From Pseudomonadota bacterium (GTDB lineage Bacteria > Pseudomonadota > Gammaproteobacteria > Xanthomonadales > Rhodanobacteraceae), in assembly GCA_029561145.1 (NCBI GenBank), contig JAKQJM010000057.1:1-64000 (forward strand): a stretch of DNA of 64,000 nt. Direction: 5' to 3'. The notes beneath the pieces are model-generated. The model was not told the origin of the DNA and ran no database searches. It was given only the letters and a program-made list of their open reading frames with translations. Position 1 is the first letter of the stretch. Each line of letters starts with the position of its first letter. Made by a program: the position numbers and the translations under genes. Below, piece by piece: positions 8,877 to 17,761 of the stretch.

Positions 8877-10625
8877 TTTGCAATCGCAATGCTGCTTGTG
8901 ACCCCGCCGGCTGGCGCGGCGCTCTACCGGATAGGCACAGGGGCCGGTTGTACGCATGCCACGATCCAGGCGGCCGTGAATGCCGCCGCGGCCAGCGTCG
9001 AGGCCGATGAGCTGCGCATCAGCCAGACCCAGAACTACACCCAGCAGAACATCCTGATTGACCAGGCTATGGGTGTGATGGAACTCGCGGGCGGCTTTGC
9101 CACCTGCCAGAGCAATGCGCCGACAACTGGTGCGCGCACCCAGCTCAACGGCGGAGGCAGTCTGCCGGTGATCCGCATCAACAATACCGCCACGGTCAGG
9201 CTGTACGACCTCGATATCCAGGGCGGCAGCACCACATCCAGCGGTGGCGGCGTCTACGTGACCGGCAGCAACAACGCCGTGCTGGTGTTGTCCGATACCC
9301 TCGTTCGTTCCAACCGGGCTTTCAGCGGCGGCGGCATCGCGCTGCTCAACACCGATCCGGACAGCGGCAACGGGGCGATGCAATTGCTGATGTTCGGCCG
9401 CTCGGCGGTGCTCAGCAATTCGGCTGAGGTTGGCGGCGGCATCCACTGCTCGGGTGGCCGGGTCATGATGTTCGACCAGAGCCACGTTTCCTACAATTCC
9501 GCGCTCGAGCATGGCGGCGGCATCTTCGCCGACAACTGCAGCCTGGTTATCGGTTCGACCGGCGTGAATGGTGCGGTGGTGCTGAGCAACAACGCCGGAG
9601 GACATGGCGGCGGGCTGTATCTGGGCGGGACTGGCAGCATCGGCGACATGTACACGGTCGATCCACTGGTCCCGGCGGGCATTGTCGGCAATTCAGCACT
9701 GCGTGGCGGCGGAGTGGCCGTCGCCAATGGTGCGCAGTTGTACATGTACAACGCGAATATCGAACTGAACAACGCGAGTGCAGGTGGCGGCGGTGCGTTG
9801 CTGGCCGGTGCGGCCGGCGCGGGATCGAACAGCGTGCTCTACATGACGAACATGATGGAGGGCGGACCCGCCGCCGCAGTCACGTGTGCGGATCCCGAAG
9901 CCTGCAATCTCGTGCGCGGCAATCGTGCGATCGACGATGGCGACGGTGAGCGCGCCCCTGGCGCCGCCGTCATCGTCGATGCGCCGAGCGCCTACTCGGC
10001 GCATGCGATATTCCGTGGCACGCGGATCGAGTCCAATCTCGGCACTTCGCTCAGCCGGCACATCGGCAACTTCGGGCAAGTGTCGTTCAATGGCGCGCTG
10101 ATCGTGCGCAACGACGTCAGCGGTGTCCTGCTCGATGCACCCGGTACGGCAAACTCGTTGGTCCTGCTAGCCAGCACGGTCGCTTCCAACCTGATGGGCA
10201 CGGGACGTGGCGTGCTGAAGGGAGCCGGCGGTTGTGATCCGAACGATGACGTGCGTGGAAGCTATGTCTGGCGCAGCATCGTCTGGCAGCCCTCGCATCC
10301 GCTGATCGAAGCCGCTTCGACGCCTGTGCCCGGGTGTTTCCGCTATTTGATCGGCAACGACTTTGCCGGCCTGCCCGCGGCGGCAGATCGCGTCGTCATC
10401 AATCCGTTGTTCCGGGATATCAACTCGGCGGACTTTCGGCTCTCGCTGGGATCGTCAGCTATCGACTTCGCGCCTGCCGAAACCGCCAACGTCACACGTG
10501 ACGGCGGGCCGCGCGTGTTCGACTTCGATGTGGAAGCCAACCTGTTCGGCGAGCAGGACCTGGGTGCCTACGAATACGCGCTTGATCGGATCTTCAGCGA
10601 CGGGTTCGAGGACGGCAATCAATGA
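8853..10625 (+). CDS. Secreted parallel beta-helix protein (paralogue 3 of 3)
   Basis: Exported protein of 590 residues. The track ORF is much longer upstream, but the ATG at 8853 follows AACGAGGACGG and opens a signal peptide (MVRFASTIFAIAMLLVTPPAGA) nearly identical to that of paralogue 2. The mature part is collinear with paralogue 2 throughout (shared phrases include FATCQSNAPT and GPQDLGAYEY), so the duplication is fairly recent. It ends DRIFSDGFEDGNQ, a full match to the shared C-terminal tag. It lacks the Ig-like extension of paralogue 1. A rho-independent terminator follows at 10760, closing the triplet. Function unknown; likely a surface or extracellular protein. Confidence 0.88.
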   Translation: MVRFASTIFAIAMLLVTPPAGAALYRIGTGAGCTHATIQAAVNAAAASVEADELRISQTQNYTQQNILIDQAMGVMELAGGFATCQSNAPTTGARTQLNGGGSLPVIRINNTATVRLYDLDIQGGSTTSSGGGVYVTGSNNAVLVLSDTLVRSNRAFSGGGIALLNTDPDSGNGAMQLLMFGRSAVLSNSAEVGGGIHCSGGRVMMFDQSHVSYNSALEHGGGIFADNCSLVIGSTGVNGAVVLSNNAGGHGGGLYLGGTGSIGDMYTVDPLVPAGIVGNSALRGGGVAVANGAQLYMYNANIELNNASAGGGGALLAGAAGAGSNSVLYMTNMMEGGPAAAVTCADPEACNLVRGNRAIDDGDGERAPGAAVIVDAPSAYSAHAIFRGTRIESNLGTSLSRHIGNFGQVSFNGALIVRNDVSGVLLDAPGTANSLVLLASTVASNLMGTGRGVLKGAGGCDPNDDVRGSYVWRSIVWQPSHPLIEAASTPVPGCFRYLIGNDFAGLPAAADRVVINPLFRDINSADFRLSLGSSAIDFAPAETANVTRDGGPRVFDFDVEANLFGEQDLGAYEYALDRIFSDGFEDGNQ

Positions 10626-10759
10626 ACCGGGCGCTGCAACGATGAGGCAGGCTTGCCTTGTGCAAGCCTCGCTGGCTCACCTCGGAGGGGCACCACGCGC
10701 TGGCCCGGCCAGGCCCTGGTGTCATGACGAAGCGCAGTTCCGCTTCGGCGCCACGCATT

Positions 10760-10782
10760 CCCCGCAGCGATGCGGGGTTTTT
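10760..10782 (+). terminator. Rho-independent terminator after the beta-helix triplet
   Basis: Perfect 7-bp stem CCCCGCA/TGCGGGG with a GCGA tetraloop followed by TTTTT, on the plus strand 135 bp past the stop of paralogue 3. It separates the triplet from the sigma/kinase module that starts at 11030. Confidence 0.85.
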
Positions 10783-11029
10783 CGTTGCGCGGACCGGGTC
10801 GGGGGCAGGGTCGATGCGCAACGCCTGGCCGGACCTGCCCGTCGCCGGGTCCGGACCCGGCATGGCGAAGTCGATCGTCCCGAATCCCGATCGGATTTTT
10901 GTACCGTTCCCGGAGCTGCAGCGACGGCACGCGCAAGCGCCGCACCCGGCGGGTTGCATCGAACGCGTCCTGCCGTCGATTTGATACCGCACAGCGCACG
11001 TGGCAACGTAGCGGCGAACCGGGGGCGGC
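10783..11029 (+). other. Leader region of sigma 2; no gene seen
   Basis: This is the rest of the 404-bp gene-free stretch between paralogue 3 and sigma 2. It presumably holds the promoter of the sigma/kinase operon. I could not identify a convincing -35/-10 pair. The translation start at 11030 is preceded by GGGGGCGGC, a weak ribosome-binding site. Confidence 0.35.
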
Positions 11030-11581
11030 ATGACAGAGATCACCGAACTGATTGGACAGGCACGGGCTGGCGAGCAGGCAGCGTCCGAGCGCGTGTTCGC
11101 CTTGCTCTACGACGAACTGCGTCGCCTGGCCGCCGGACAATTGCGCGGCGAAGTGGCGATGCGGGCGACCTCGCTGGTCCATGAGGCGTATCTCAAGCTG
11201 GCCAATCACGGTGCGCTCGAAGTCAACGATCGCGGGCATTTTTTTGCCGTATCGGCACGCGTCATGCGCCAGATCGTGATCGACCATGTGCGCGCACGGG
11301 CGGCACTGCGCCGCGGCGGTGGCATCCATTTCGCGCCTCTCGACACGACGGCCATGCAGGCCGCCGCGCAGGATCGCGGCGCGGAGGTGCTGGCCCTCGA
11401 TGCTGCGCTGGGGCGTCTCGGCGAAGTCGACGCGCCGTTGGCGAACCTGGTCGAGATGCGTTTCTACGCCGGACTGGAGCTGGCCGAGATCGCCGTCGTG
11501 CAGGATCGTTCGGAGCGCTCGCTGAAACGGGATTGGCGTCGTGCCCGGGCCTTCCTGCAGCGCGAGATGACGACCGTCTAG
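11030..11581 (+). CDS. ECF43-like RNA polymerase sigma factor (sigma 2)
   Basis: Sigma factor of 183 residues opening with TELIGQARAGE, which is typical of this ECF branch. Region 2 has ATSLVHEAYLKL and ARVMRQIVIDHVR. Region 4 ends in the helix-turn-helix DRSERSLKRDWRRARAFL. The stop codon is 2 nt from the ATG of kinase 2, so the genes are almost certainly co-transcribed and translationally coupled. Thr47 occupies the position preceding Ser-Leu-Val-His-Glu, where canonical factors carry acidic residues. No anti-sigma factor is encoded nearby. With sigma 4 it forms a subtype in which the sigma gene precedes the kinase and the N-terminus is similar. Confidence 0.92.
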   Translation: MTEITELIGQARAGEQAASERVFALLYDELRRLAAGQLRGEVAMRATSLVHEAYLKLANHGALEVNDRGHFFAVSARVMRQIVIDHVRARAALRRGGGIHFAPLDTTAMQAAAQDRGAEVLALDAALGRLGEVDAPLANLVEMRFYAGLELAEIAVVQDRSERSLKRDWRRARAFLQREMTTV

Positions 11582-11583
11582 CG

Positions 11584-14490
11584 ATGTCGACGCGATCCGA
11601 ACGCTGGTCGCTCGTTTCGACGCTGTTCGATGAATTGGTCGAACTCGACGAGTCTCGTCGTGCCGAACGCCTGAGCGTGATTGCGGCGACCGACGAAGCC
11701 CTGGCCGATGAAGTGCGCGCGCTGCTCGCTGCCGACGAAGCGGATAGTGGCCTGCTTGATGGCGATGCAGCAGGTGCGCTTCCCGCGGTACTGGATCGAG
11801 ACCGGGATGCCGCGCCTGCGGACGGCATGGCAGGGCCGTATCGACTGCTGCGGATGCTCGGCGAGGGTGGCATGGGCGTGGTTTGGCTTGGCGAGCGCAT
11901 CGATGGCGCGTACGAGCAGCAGGTCGCGGTCAAGGTGCTCAAGCGCGGCATGGACACGAACGCGATCCTGCGACGTTTCCTGCAGGAACGGCGCATCCTC
12001 GCGCGCCTGCATCACCCGCACATCGTGAAGCTCGTGGACGGTGGCATGACGACGGATGGCCGCCCGTTCTATGTCATGGAACATGTCGATGGCCTGTCGA
12101 TCACGGCGCACGCCAGGCAGGGTGCGCTGGGCGTGCGCGCGCGAGTGCACCTGATCGCCAAGGTCGCTGATGCGGTCGCGCAGGCGCACACGCAATTGGT
12201 CGTGCACCGTGACCTGAAACCCTCGAACGTACTCGTCGACGCTGCGGGCGAACCACGCGTGCTCGACTTCGGCATCGCCAAGCTCATCGAGGAAAGCGGC
12301 GAGCAGACCCTGACCGGCACCGCCATGCGTGTGCTGTCCCCGGTCTACGCGGCACCTGAGCAGATCCTCGGCGAGGCGATCGGCACTTCGACCGACGTCT
12401 ATGCGCTCGGCCTGATGCTCTGCGAGTTGCTGACCGGACGACTGCCGCGCCAGCGTCGTGGCGCGACGCCCGCGCAACTGGCGCTCGATGCCAGGCAGGA
12501 GGTCGCCGATCGCGCGAGCACGCTCGTCGCCAGGCTCAATGCGGAACAACTGCGCGAGGTGTATGGCGAGGAAGTCGACGCGCATCAACTCGTCCGCAGT
12601 CTTTCCGGCGATCTCGATCTGATCATCGCCACGGCCCTGCAGCGCGAACCGGCAAGGCGCTATGCGACGGCAGCCGCATTCGCCGACGACCTGCGCCGAT
12701 GGCTTGACGGGCGACCGATCGCGGCACGCTCCGATTCCGCGGCCTACCGCCTCAACAAGTTCGTGCGTCGCCATCGGGTCGGTGTCGCCGCGTCTGCGAT
12801 CATCGCTCTTTCACTGGTGGCGGGCCTCGTTGCGGCGTTGTGGCAGGCGAACATTGCCCGCAACGAGGCGCATCGTGCCGATGCCGAGCGCGCCAATGCA
12901 GAGCGCCAATTGGCGCGCAGCGAGCGGGTCAAGGAGTTCATCCTGACCCTTTTCCGCGAGCAGGATCCGATCAGCCGGGCCAGCGCGAAGGCGCGCACCC
13001 CGTCAACACTGATCCGCAATGGCGTGAGCGCTGTCGAGGCGAACCTCTCGGGCGAGCCCGAATTGCAGGCGCAGCTGTTCAAGGATCTCGGTGAAATCCA
13101 GGTCAGTCTCGATGACCGGGAGGCGGCGCAGGCGACCCTCGAGCGCGCCTGGAAAATGCATTCGGCGCTGAGCGGTGCCAACAGCATCGCTGCGGCCGAA
13201 GCCCTAGCGGCCTATGCGGATGCCGTGTACGCCTTCGGTGACGTGGCGAAAGCCGAGCCGTTGCTGCGTGATGCCCTCAGGATATTGCGAGACGCCGGTG
13301 CGGGCGACATGCCACGAACGGCTCTCGCCGAATCGACGCTCGCAAACATTGAATTGGTGGCGGGGCGCAACGCCGAGGCCGAGGCGCTTGCGCGTCACGG
13401 CGTTGATGTGTTTCGCGCCATCTACGGCGAATCGGATGTTCGGCTTGCATCGCGCCTCGGCGTACTCGGAAAAGTCCAGCAGGAGGCGGGGCGTTATCCG
13501 GATGCCCTGGAAAGTTACCGGAAAGCCGTTGCAATTGTCGCCAGGAGCGATGGCGAGGAGCACGTGCGCACGGCGATGCTGCGGGCGAACATCGGCGATG
13601 TCCTGCGCGTGCAGCGCAAGTACGGCGAAGCATTGAAACAATACGAGACGGCCCTGCGCGTTGAACGCGCGGCGCTTCCTGCCGATCACCTGTATGTGGG
13701 CGGCACCCTGCTCCGTCTCGGCGACCTGCAGCGACGCATGGGCAATTACGATGCGGCGGAGCAAAGCTTCAAGGAGTCGCTCGCGATCCTCGGCAAGACG
13801 CCTTCGGGCCAGTATGCGCAGGCGTTGCAGACCTATGCTTCACTGGCCCGAGCCCAGGGCAAGTTTGATGTTGCCGTCGAACGTTATCGAAGGTCGTTCG
13901 AGGTTTTTCACGCAACGACAGGCGACAGCGTCTACACGTGGCTGACCGCATTGCTCGAGGTTGCGGCCCTTGCTGATGCCGGGCGCTATGCGGAAGCCGA
14001 TGTGCGCGTCGAGGAAGCAGTCGCTGCGCTCGTTCGATTGGCACCCGGCGACAGCTACAACACCACGTATGCGGCCTCGGTGATCGGCAGCTTGCGCCAG
14101 GCGGAAGGTCGCCACCTCGATGCGATCCAGAACTTCCGCCGCGCCCTTGAAGGCGTCACGAAAATCTACGAGGCGGATCATGTCGAAATCGCACAGGTGC
14201 GCGTCGCGCTGGCTTCGAGTCTGTTGGCCAGCCAGGATCCCGACGCCCTCGACGAGGCCGAATCGCTGATCAAGTCGGCCTTCGATGCATTGGGGCGAAA
14301 TCGTGAAGCCGAGAACGAGGCGACGCTCGGAATGGCTTATCTCGAACGCGGACGACTTGATCTCGCCCGCGGCAATCGAGACGCTGCGCGTGCAGCGGTT
14401 GGCGAAGCGCTGGCGCGACTTGATGCACCGGAATCCCTGCCCAGGCGACGCCAGGCTGAAGCACTCGCGCGCAAGCTCGCTGCGCGCTGA
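11584..14490 (+). CDS. Transmembrane Ser/Thr protein kinase with TPR ectodomain (kinase 2)
   Basis: Kinase of 968 residues. The ATG at 11584 lies 2 nt after the sigma 2 stop and replaces the longer track start. The order is an N-terminal domain (LFDELVELDESRR...LLAAD, about 11-58), a kinase domain (about 86-370) with GEGGMG, AVKVLK (Lys117), HRDLKPSN (208-), DFG (228-) and YAAPEQ, then a membrane helix near VGVAASAIIALSLVAGLVA and many TPR repeats to the end. All catalytic motifs are intact. The ectodomain has no recognised ligand-binding domain besides TPRs, so the signal is unknown. The closest relative in the window is kinase 4, which shares phrases such as RRFLQERRILA. Confidence 0.93.
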   Translation: MSTRSERWSLVSTLFDELVELDESRRAERLSVIAATDEALADEVRALLAADEADSGLLDGDAAGALPAVLDRDRDAAPADGMAGPYRLLRMLGEGGMGVVWLGERIDGAYEQQVAVKVLKRGMDTNAILRRFLQERRILARLHHPHIVKLVDGGMTTDGRPFYVMEHVDGLSITAHARQGALGVRARVHLIAKVADAVAQAHTQLVVHRDLKPSNVLVDAAGEPRVLDFGIAKLIEESGEQTLTGTAMRVLSPVYAAPEQILGEAIGTSTDVYALGLMLCELLTGRLPRQRRGATPAQLALDARQEVADRASTLVARLNAEQLREVYGEEVDAHQLVRSLSGDLDLIIATALQREPARRYATAAAFADDLRRWLDGRPIAARSDSAAYRLNKFVRRHRVGVAASAIIALSLVAGLVAALWQANIARNEAHRADAERANAERQLARSERVKEFILTLFREQDPISRASAKARTPSTLIRNGVSAVEANLSGEPELQAQLFKDLGEIQVSLDDREAAQATLERAWKMHSALSGANSIAAAEALAAYADAVYAFGDVAKAEPLLRDALRILRDAGAGDMPRTALAESTLANIELVAGRNAEAEALARHGVDVFRAIYGESDVRLASRLGVLGKVQQEAGRYPDALESYRKAVAIVARSDGEEHVRTAMLRANIGDVLRVQRKYGEALKQYETALRVERAALPADHLYVGGTLLRLGDLQRRMGNYDAAEQSFKESLAILGKTPSGQYAQALQTYASLARAQGKFDVAVERYRRSFEVFHATTGDSVYTWLTALLEVAALADAGRYAEADVRVEEAVAALVRLAPGDSYNTTYAASVIGSLRQAEGRHLDAIQNFRRALEGVTKIYEADHVEIAQVRVALASSLLASQDPDALDEAESLIKSAFDALGRNREAENEATLGMAYLERGRLDLARGNRDAARAAVGEALARLDAPESLPRRRQAEALARKLAAR

Positions 14491-14516
14491 GATCGTCCTC
14501 GCCAGGCAGTCGTCGA

Positions 14517-14883
14517 TCAGGCAAGTGTTGCCGCTCGATCCAAACCGTCGACGAAGATCGGATCGGTCTGACGGCGCGCCTGCACCGGGCCCGCATCCTC
14601 GTCCTCGGCGTCATCGTGGTTGCAGGCTCCGATTGCAGGATCTGTGCGGCTGTCGTCGTTGATTCACCGATGGCCAGTTGTCCGCCGGTACATTCATTGC
14701 CGTGCGGGTGCCATCGATCCGCATCGCTGCCTGCGGCCAACTGGAGGCGTCGGTTTCGATTTCGGCGCGGCAGAAGCTGGCGCGCCACTGGATCGGGTCT
14801 TCGCCAACGACTTCGGATTGATCAATCGATGCGGGATTCCCGATGCGCCGGTTGTCCCCTTGCGTGGCCGTTTGCCGTGGATC
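14517..14883 (-). pseudogene. Decayed secreted-protein gene carrying the C-terminal tag
   Basis: No intact gene fills this 434-bp gap, but the minus strand reads like coding sequence in two successive frames. The first frame, open from 14883, contains phrases such as GEDPIQWRASFCRAEIETD and MNVPADNWPSVN. After one frameshift near 14670 the second frame reads IGACNHDDAEDED and ends ARRQTDPIFVDGLD before a nearby TGA at 14517. Third-position GC is high in both frames (about 70% by hand count). The end resembles the F-x-D-G-F-D tag with Phe changed to Leu. I see no start codon or signal peptide, so it is 5'-truncated as well as frameshifted. This is interpretation by eye; a protein search of the repaired frame would settle it. 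Confidence 0.4.
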
Positions 14884-14924
14884 TCATGCATCCCGGGTAG
14901 TCCGGCACGCGACAGGTTGAGGAC

Positions 14925-17285
14925 ATGGCCATGTTCCCGTTTCCGCTGATCCGCACACTGATCGGTATCCTCATGGCGTGCATGGCATTGCCTGCCGCTG
15001 CGTCCGACTACGCCATCGTCCAGCAGCTCAGTGCAGTCGCGTCCGGCCAGGGTGAAGCACACGGCTTTTTCGGCTGGTCGGTCGCCGTCGATGGCGATCT
15101 CGCGGTCGCGGCAGAACTGCGCCAGTCCGCCGGCCTGCCGGCGCGCATCCGCACCTACGCGCGTAGCGGTTCGAGCTGGCTCTACCAGTCCGGGAAGGAC
15201 ATCGAGATCCCGGGAGATTCCGCCGCAAAACTCTCGTTGAACGACGGCACGCTGGCGCTCACGGCGTTCTCATCCACGACGTCTCGCGGCTATGTTCAGA
15301 TCTTGCGCTGGTCGGGCTCGAACTGGATCCAGGAAGCGGGCATCTCATCGACGACGGCGTTCTTCGACGCGGTAGCCACCAACAGCCAGTTTGCGGTCGC
15401 CGGAGAATGGAGCTACGACGGCGCGGCCGGCACCAACCAGGGCCGGATCCGGATCCTGCGACGTCAAGCCAACGGAAGCTGGAACTCGCAGACCCTGACG
15501 CCGACCACGCCACAGGCGGGCGCGCTGTTCGGCTGGTCGGTGGCAATCGTCTCCGGTGCGATCGTGGTCGGCGCGCCGTACGAAACGGTCACCGACGGCG
15601 CCGGCACACACACGCGTGCCGGCGCCGCCTATGTCTACGAGCTGACCATCGACACGTGGAATCAAGTCGCGCGGCTGGTCGAGGCGCCAAGTGGCAGCCA
15701 TGCACAGAACCAGTTCGGCTATGTCGTCGCGATCAGCGGGGCGGATCCCGGGACGCCGGACCGGCTACTGGTCGGTCGGGCCTCGAATGCGTCGAACGGG
15801 CGTATCGGCATCGTGCGCGGTTATCGGCGCGTGGCGGGCACCTGGACACCGGGCCTGACAATTTCCGCGTCGGTGCCGAGCACCGCGGACCAGTATGGTT
15901 GCTCGTTGGCCATGGATGGTGACTGGGCGGTGATCGGCGTTTGCGCCAGCGCCAGCGCGGGCATCAACGCCGGCGCAGTCATCGCGGCGCATTTCAACAG
16001 CACTTTCACATCCGTGAGTGGAATGGTCCAGCACACCGACCCGCAAGGAAGTGCGGACGAGTTCCTCGGCAGCAGTGTCGCGATCGATCGGGATGGCCCG
16101 ACCTTGATGGTGGGCAATATCAGCGCCGACTTGTACGGCAACGCAGACCAGGGCGTCGTACTGATCTCGCGCAGCCCGATCAACGTGGCGCCGTCGCTCG
16201 TGCGTGCGATCGATCTCGGCCAGGGCCTCACCGATGCGCGCGCTTCCGAAGTCGCGGCAGACGGTGACACGATGATCATCGGTGCGCGCGGCGAGAATGT
16301 CGGCATCCAGCACGCGCGCGGCGCCGCCTACGTCTACCGGCGTCAAACCAGCGGCCTGTATGAACTCGAATCCCGTTTGCTCGCTCCGGATGGCACGGCG
16401 TTCGACATGTTCGGTACCCGCGTCGCCCTGAAAGGTGACGTCGCCCTGGTCAGTGCGACGGGCTACTCGACGCAGGGACAGGAAGCGGCTGGCGCGGTGT
16501 ACGCGTTTCATCGCGAGGGCAGCGTGTGGACGCTTGAAGCGCAATTCCTGCCGCCGGCACCCGTGGAAAATGGCTCGTTCGGGCTGGGCCTTGCTTTCGA
16601 TGGCGGCAGTGCGTTGATTGGCGAGTTCGACGCGAACACCGCGGTGATCGAGCGCTCGGCCGGCGGCGTGTGGACACCGATGCAGGATCTTCCGCATCGC
16701 GGCTGGAACGTGCAGGTGGACGGCACCACGGCGATGCTCGGCGACTCGCTCGCCAACGGCAACATCGGCGAAGTCGCAATCTACTCGAGGGTTGGCGGAA
16801 CCTGGCAGCCTGCCGGCACCCTGTCCGGGTTCAATGCCAATCAGGGTTTTGGTACCGATGTTGCGCTTGATGGCGATCACGCGGCAGTCGCCAGCAGCGC
16901 TGCCACCGCGCCGATGCAGGTCTATCGCCGCAATGGCACGACGTGGTTGCCCGAAGCGAGCCTGCTGCCAAATGATGCGACGGCGGACACCCAATGCTAT
17001 CGCGCGGCGTTGCGCGGGCCGACGTTGGCAATGGGTTGCTGGAATCCCTCGGGCAGCCGAGAGGGCGCGGCCTATGTATTCGAGAGAAACGGAACAAGCT
17101 GGTCGCAAGCGCAGAAGCTGACCTTGTCCGGTGCGAAGCCTTTCGATCAGTTCGGTGTCGACGTCTCGTTCGGTGACAATGATTCGCTGCTCGTCGGCGC
17201 TTACCGCCGCGACATCGATTTCATGGACCAGGGCGCGGTGTACGTGTTTCGGGACGATGTCCTGTTCGAGGACGGCTTCGACTAG
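14925..17285 (+). CDS. Secreted FG-GAP/integrin-like beta-propeller protein
   Basis: Exported protein of 786 residues. The ATG at 14925 follows TTGAGG, and a second ATG two codons later is possible. The signal peptide ends near ALPAAAS (residue about 26). The rest is made of repeated units of the FG-GAP type, for example FGWSVAVDGDLAV, YGCSLAMDGDWAVIG, FGTRVALKGDVALV and FGTDVALDGDHAA, at least eight in all, enough for one or two beta-propellers. It ends VLFEDGFD exactly at the stop codon, the minimal form of the shared C-terminal tag. No enzyme motif is visible. It lies downstream of kinase 2 in the same direction but after a 434-bp gap, so it is probably a separate unit. Confidence 0.88.
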   Translation: MAMFPFPLIRTLIGILMACMALPAAASDYAIVQQLSAVASGQGEAHGFFGWSVAVDGDLAVAAELRQSAGLPARIRTYARSGSSWLYQSGKDIEIPGDSAAKLSLNDGTLALTAFSSTTSRGYVQILRWSGSNWIQEAGISSTTAFFDAVATNSQFAVAGEWSYDGAAGTNQGRIRILRRQANGSWNSQTLTPTTPQAGALFGWSVAIVSGAIVVGAPYETVTDGAGTHTRAGAAYVYELTIDTWNQVARLVEAPSGSHAQNQFGYVVAISGADPGTPDRLLVGRASNASNGRIGIVRGYRRVAGTWTPGLTISASVPSTADQYGCSLAMDGDWAVIGVCASASAGINAGAVIAAHFNSTFTSVSGMVQHTDPQGSADEFLGSSVAIDRDGPTLMVGNISADLYGNADQGVVLISRSPINVAPSLVRAIDLGQGLTDARASEVAADGDTMIIGARGENVGIQHARGAAYVYRRQTSGLYELESRLLAPDGTAFDMFGTRVALKGDVALVSATGYSTQGQEAAGAVYAFHREGSVWTLEAQFLPPAPVENGSFGLGLAFDGGSALIGEFDANTAVIERSAGGVWTPMQDLPHRGWNVQVDGTTAMLGDSLANGNIGEVAIYSRVGGTWQPAGTLSGFNANQGFGTDVALDGDHAAVASSAATAPMQVYRRNGTTWLPEASLLPNDATADTQCYRAALRGPTLAMGCWNPSGSREGAAYVFERNGTSWSQAQKLTLSGAKPFDQFGVDVSFGDNDSLLVGAYRRDIDFMDQGAVYVFRDDVLFEDGFD

Positions 17286-17397
17286 TCGCTCTTCGCAACG
17301 GCAGTCGCAGCCATCGGCAGTGTCAGTGGCTGCCGCGGTTGCAGCGAATGTTGTGCTGGTCGGACATCGAGAAGTCCATCCGGCCCTGCGCTCGAGA

Positions 17398-17730
17398 TCA
17401 ATCCTGTCGATCGAATGGCTTGATCCGCATCGCGTCGAACCCGATCAGCGCCGACGTGCCTGATCCAGCGATCCTGGATGTGCCGGCCGGAAGATCCGCT
17501 GCATCGACACGCAGCCTGGGGGCATCACCGACCACGCTGCCGCTGCCCGCCCGATGGCGATGCCCTGATCGGCAAGATCGAACTTGCCACGCTTAGCGGC
17601 CCATCGGGCCCGTCGATGGTCTGGCCGGCTTCCGCTGTGCCGCCTGCCGGGTATTCACGTGCGAAGCAAGCAGGGTGAAAGCGAACGGAATCGCTGCGCG
17701 AATCAGGGTGGAAGTGCTGTAACGGGTCAT
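17398..17730 (-). pseudogene. Decayed small secreted protein gene
   Basis: Inside a 476-bp stretch without an intact gene, the minus strand starts with an ATG (17730) and a signal-peptide-like sequence (TLIRAAIPFAFTLLAS). The frame then appears to shift to one reading GGTAEAGQTIDGPDGPLSVA, and shifts back to end GSGTSALIGFDAMRIKPFDRQD at a TGA (17398). Start and final frame are in register over 333 nt, with an in-frame TAA between, so two compensating indels would explain it. The tail has FDAMRI, as seen in jelly-roll secreted proteins, rather than the F-x-x-G-F-D tag. The remaining flank, 17286-17397, shows nothing I can support. Assigned by eye only. Confidence 0.4.
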
Positions 17731-17761
17731 CGGGTGTGCTCAGGGTGGACGCAAGGGCCGC

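Noticed and set aside
14788-14822. Plus-strand reading DRVFANDF followed, after one extra base, by Asp and stop, which also looks like the C-terminal tag
   Set aside because: It needs a frameshift and lies opposite the minus-strand relic, whose longer protein-like reading is more convincing; both cannot be real. Kept as a caution about seeing the tag by chance.
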